Source: Wuchereria bancrofti (Eukaryota > Nematoda > Chromadorea > Rhabditida > Onchocercidae). Taken from it: a stretch of DNA of 64,000 nt. The notes under the pieces were generated by a model. That model worked only from the letters and a program-made list of their open reading frames with translations, did not search any database and was not told where the DNA came from. Position numbers and translations under genes: made by a program. Of this stretch, positions 62,073 through 64,000 are shown piece by piece (position 1 is the stretch's first letter; every line of letters begins with the position of its first letter). The DNA lies in NCBI GenBank assembly GCA_005281725.1, contig SSBO01000001.1, positions 11,347,776 to 11,411,775 on the forward strand. The letters are read 5' to 3'.

Positions 62073-64000
62073 ATGAGCGACATCGAGCGAGACGATATTT
62101 CATTGCAACATCAGTTTGAATTTTGCGAAGATACCATCAAAAAATTGGAGGATGGGAAGCAAAGTACGAAGGATTTGCAGGTGAAGTCACAGATTTAAGT
62201 TGAATCTGATGTCATAGGTGAGATAGATTGATTTACTTTTTTTAGCTTAAATGAAGCAGTAGGATTATATGCAAAACTGTATTTACTTTTCCTTTTCGTT
62301 GAGATCTTTAATGACATGGATAATTTTTGCAGGACCAGTTAAAACAGTGTGAAGAGAAATTAAAACTTTTGACAAAGGAAGTATCGGCTCGTTCGTTATT
62401 CAGTAGTAACGAAAGTGTTGACGAATTGTCGACTAGGTCGTTGAATTATTTATTCTTACCTTATTATTTGGCTACGGTAACACAAAATCTTATTGTTGAA
62501 CCGAAAGAGCGTCTTTCATCTTTGGACCGCGCAAAGGTTAACCTTTTCTTTTAAACCAGGAATGTGTAAGTTTTCTAAATTAAAAAAATTTTTAAATCAA
62601 GGGAAATGATAGGTGTTCTATACACGCAAATTTTCGACTGTAAGTTCTGAACGATATCTGGTATAAGTGCCAAGTGAAACGATGCTAAGTTTCGAGTTTC
62701 ACATTTTATTGCCTTTTCTAGACATTAAAGGTTTCCTTCTTTCGATGTTTGAGCATCTTGCATATACGGTACCACAGAAAAAGTGGAGACCTTCAATGTC
62801 ACTAAGTTATATTTAAAATATTTAAAAACATATTGTTTATTTAAACAAGGCAAATTTTCAGATTTATTTGCGAGACTTTTTGAAAAGGTTGAAATCATAT
62901 AGTATTATTGACTTTGATTTATGGGACTTAAACGAAGACAATGGAGAAAAAGAAAAAGGACAGTCGAAGCATGATATCGATCTCTCTAAACAAAGGGAAT
63001 TAAAATTGCGACGATTCCAACAGGAAAAAGAGTTGGAAGAATTGGTGAAAAGTTTGGAGTCCGAATTATATACAAATGCAGATGATGACGGATTAATGGT
63101 TAGTTTAATATAAGAGGTTCTCGGACAAGAAATCTAATATTAATGGATTTATTTCGTCCACTAGTTCAGGTCTGTAATTTATTGACGCATGAAAAAATAT
63201 TAGGTAAAGGGAGAGGAAGTATGTCCCGAATCACTTACCTGTTCAAATAGAAAGTGATCGATTCAGAGTTGGAATTATAAAAAGTTTGGATAGAAATTTT
63301 GGGGATAATAGTAGGAGGATGTTGGGGCGGATTATTTATCATAATTTCATGTTCAGTAATTTGCGTCAACTTTTTAATTGTTACACTTTTTTCTTTTTTT
63401 TTTATTTTTTTTCTCTTTTTAGCGCGAATTGATTCTAAATCGTTTGCATCTTGCTGCAATGAAAAGTATAAGTGAAATAGAACAAATTGATCAAGAAAGG
63501 CCAATGGTAGAACACATGTTGAAAATCCAAGCAGGAGAAGCTGAGATTTTACCAAAGCAGCCAAGTATGTTTTCCTTTTTTTTTTTTTATTTTTGCTTTT
63601 GAGCTCAAGTAAATGTAAGAGTTATTATAATTAGTTGTTAATGTTAAGTGAGATATTTCATGTTTGCTACTTCACATAATGATACTGTTTGAGACACAGT
63701 CTTTTCGCAATTTATTGCATTATATCTCAAAATGCTAACTGAAATGAATCTTTCCTGCGATGTTAATGATAGGGCATTGAATAGGAAAACAACCAGTGAA
63801 AAAATGCAAACATTTTAAATAATAAGTGTGTCTATTAAATAATTGTTTTATTCGTAATGGACTTGCAGTGAACCGGTTTGCACCAACTCCATACATAATA
63901 GCTCGAGATGAAGTGCAAAAGAAAGTTTTTGGTCTGGGATATCCAAGTATACCGACGATGACCGTAAACGAGTGGTATGATGACATGGTGAAAAATGGAA
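62073..64000 (+). CDS. IGBP1/alpha4/TAP42 PP2A-binding protein, 3' truncated
   Basis: Five exons up to the window edge: 62073-62180, 62333-62536, 62862-63098, 63423-63564 and 63869 onward; all in phase, about 274 residues visible. The N-terminal helical repeat domain shows RSLNYLFLPYYLATVTQNL, ERLSSLDRAKIYLRDFLKRL, then SKQRELKLRRFQQEKELE and a helix containing ELILNRLHLAAMKSISEIEQI. The linker reads PYIIARDEVQKKVFGLGYPS and the end visible here is MTVNEWYDDM, which matches the conserved TAP42 C-terminal segment. The family binds and stabilises free catalytic subunits of PP2A, PP4 and PP6 in the cytosol, downstream of TOR in yeast. The remaining C-terminus lies outside the window. The N-terminus was set by the first ATG with an in-frame exon. 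Confidence 0.9.

Noticed and set aside
1..64000. Endosymbiont (Wolbachia-like) or mitochondrial insertion, tRNA genes, SL RNA genes, CRISPR arrays
   Set aside because: Looked for bacterial-style intronless frames, tRNA box motifs and the SL1 leader sequence by eye; none was found. A tRNA or covariance-model scan could still reveal something missed.

Overview
This window is nuclear DNA of a nematode, most likely a clade III (filarial-type) species. It is strongly AT-rich, with GT-AG introns of roughly 65-1,250 nt preceded by T tracts. Nearly every gene has a splice-acceptor-like AG 3-30 nt before its ATG, as expected for spliced-leader trans-splicing. Gene content agrees with this: a FEM-2-type PP2C phosphatase, an MSP-domain protein and a secreted protein with a nematode C6-type domain. 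The species call is inference. I see no bacterial, organellar or viral insertion, no CRISPR array, and no tRNA or rRNA gene.

Layout. 1-5352 is a repeat-rich flank with microsatellites and a 37-bp minisatellite of about 15.7 units. 5353-9697 (+) is a zinc-finger protein with FOG/U-shaped-like features. 11663-12644 (-) is a small secreted C6-type protein. 16096-20003 (+) is a GEN1-like Holliday-junction resolvase. 22541-23942 (+) is BCAS2/SPF27. 25372-31924 (+) is an extended synaptotagmin, convergent with an EEF1AKMT2-type methyltransferase at 32760-34667 (-). 35707-38604 (-) is a membrane-anchored, KEKE-rich MSP-domain protein. 39749-41588 (+) is C1QBP/p32 and 42208-45615 (+) is the FEM-2/PPM1F-type phosphatase. 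48775-51471 (-) is TMEM144. 54732-55330 (-) is PEN-2, followed on the same strand by two TMEM177-family genes (56102-58578 and 59229-61650). From 62073 (+) an IGBP1/alpha4/TAP42 gene runs off the right edge.

The genes are mostly unrelated housekeeping functions: splicing, DNA repair, ER-plasma-membrane tethering, eEF1A methylation, mitochondrial matrix and inner membrane, gamma-secretase, and PP2A/PP2C signalling. Two same-strand runs might be transcribed together: C1QBP to FEM-2, and TMEM177-b to TMEM177-a to PEN-2, with 600-800 nt between a stop and the next acceptor. Exon models were built by hand from splice sites, phase continuity and remembered family sequence. All complete models keep phase except two uncertain junctions, one in the GEN1 gene and one in TMEM177-b. 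I found no clearly new system. The most useful leads are the tandem TMEM177 paralogues, the N-anchored KEKE-MSP protein, the FOG-like factor and the duplicated trans-splice region at 61653-61725.
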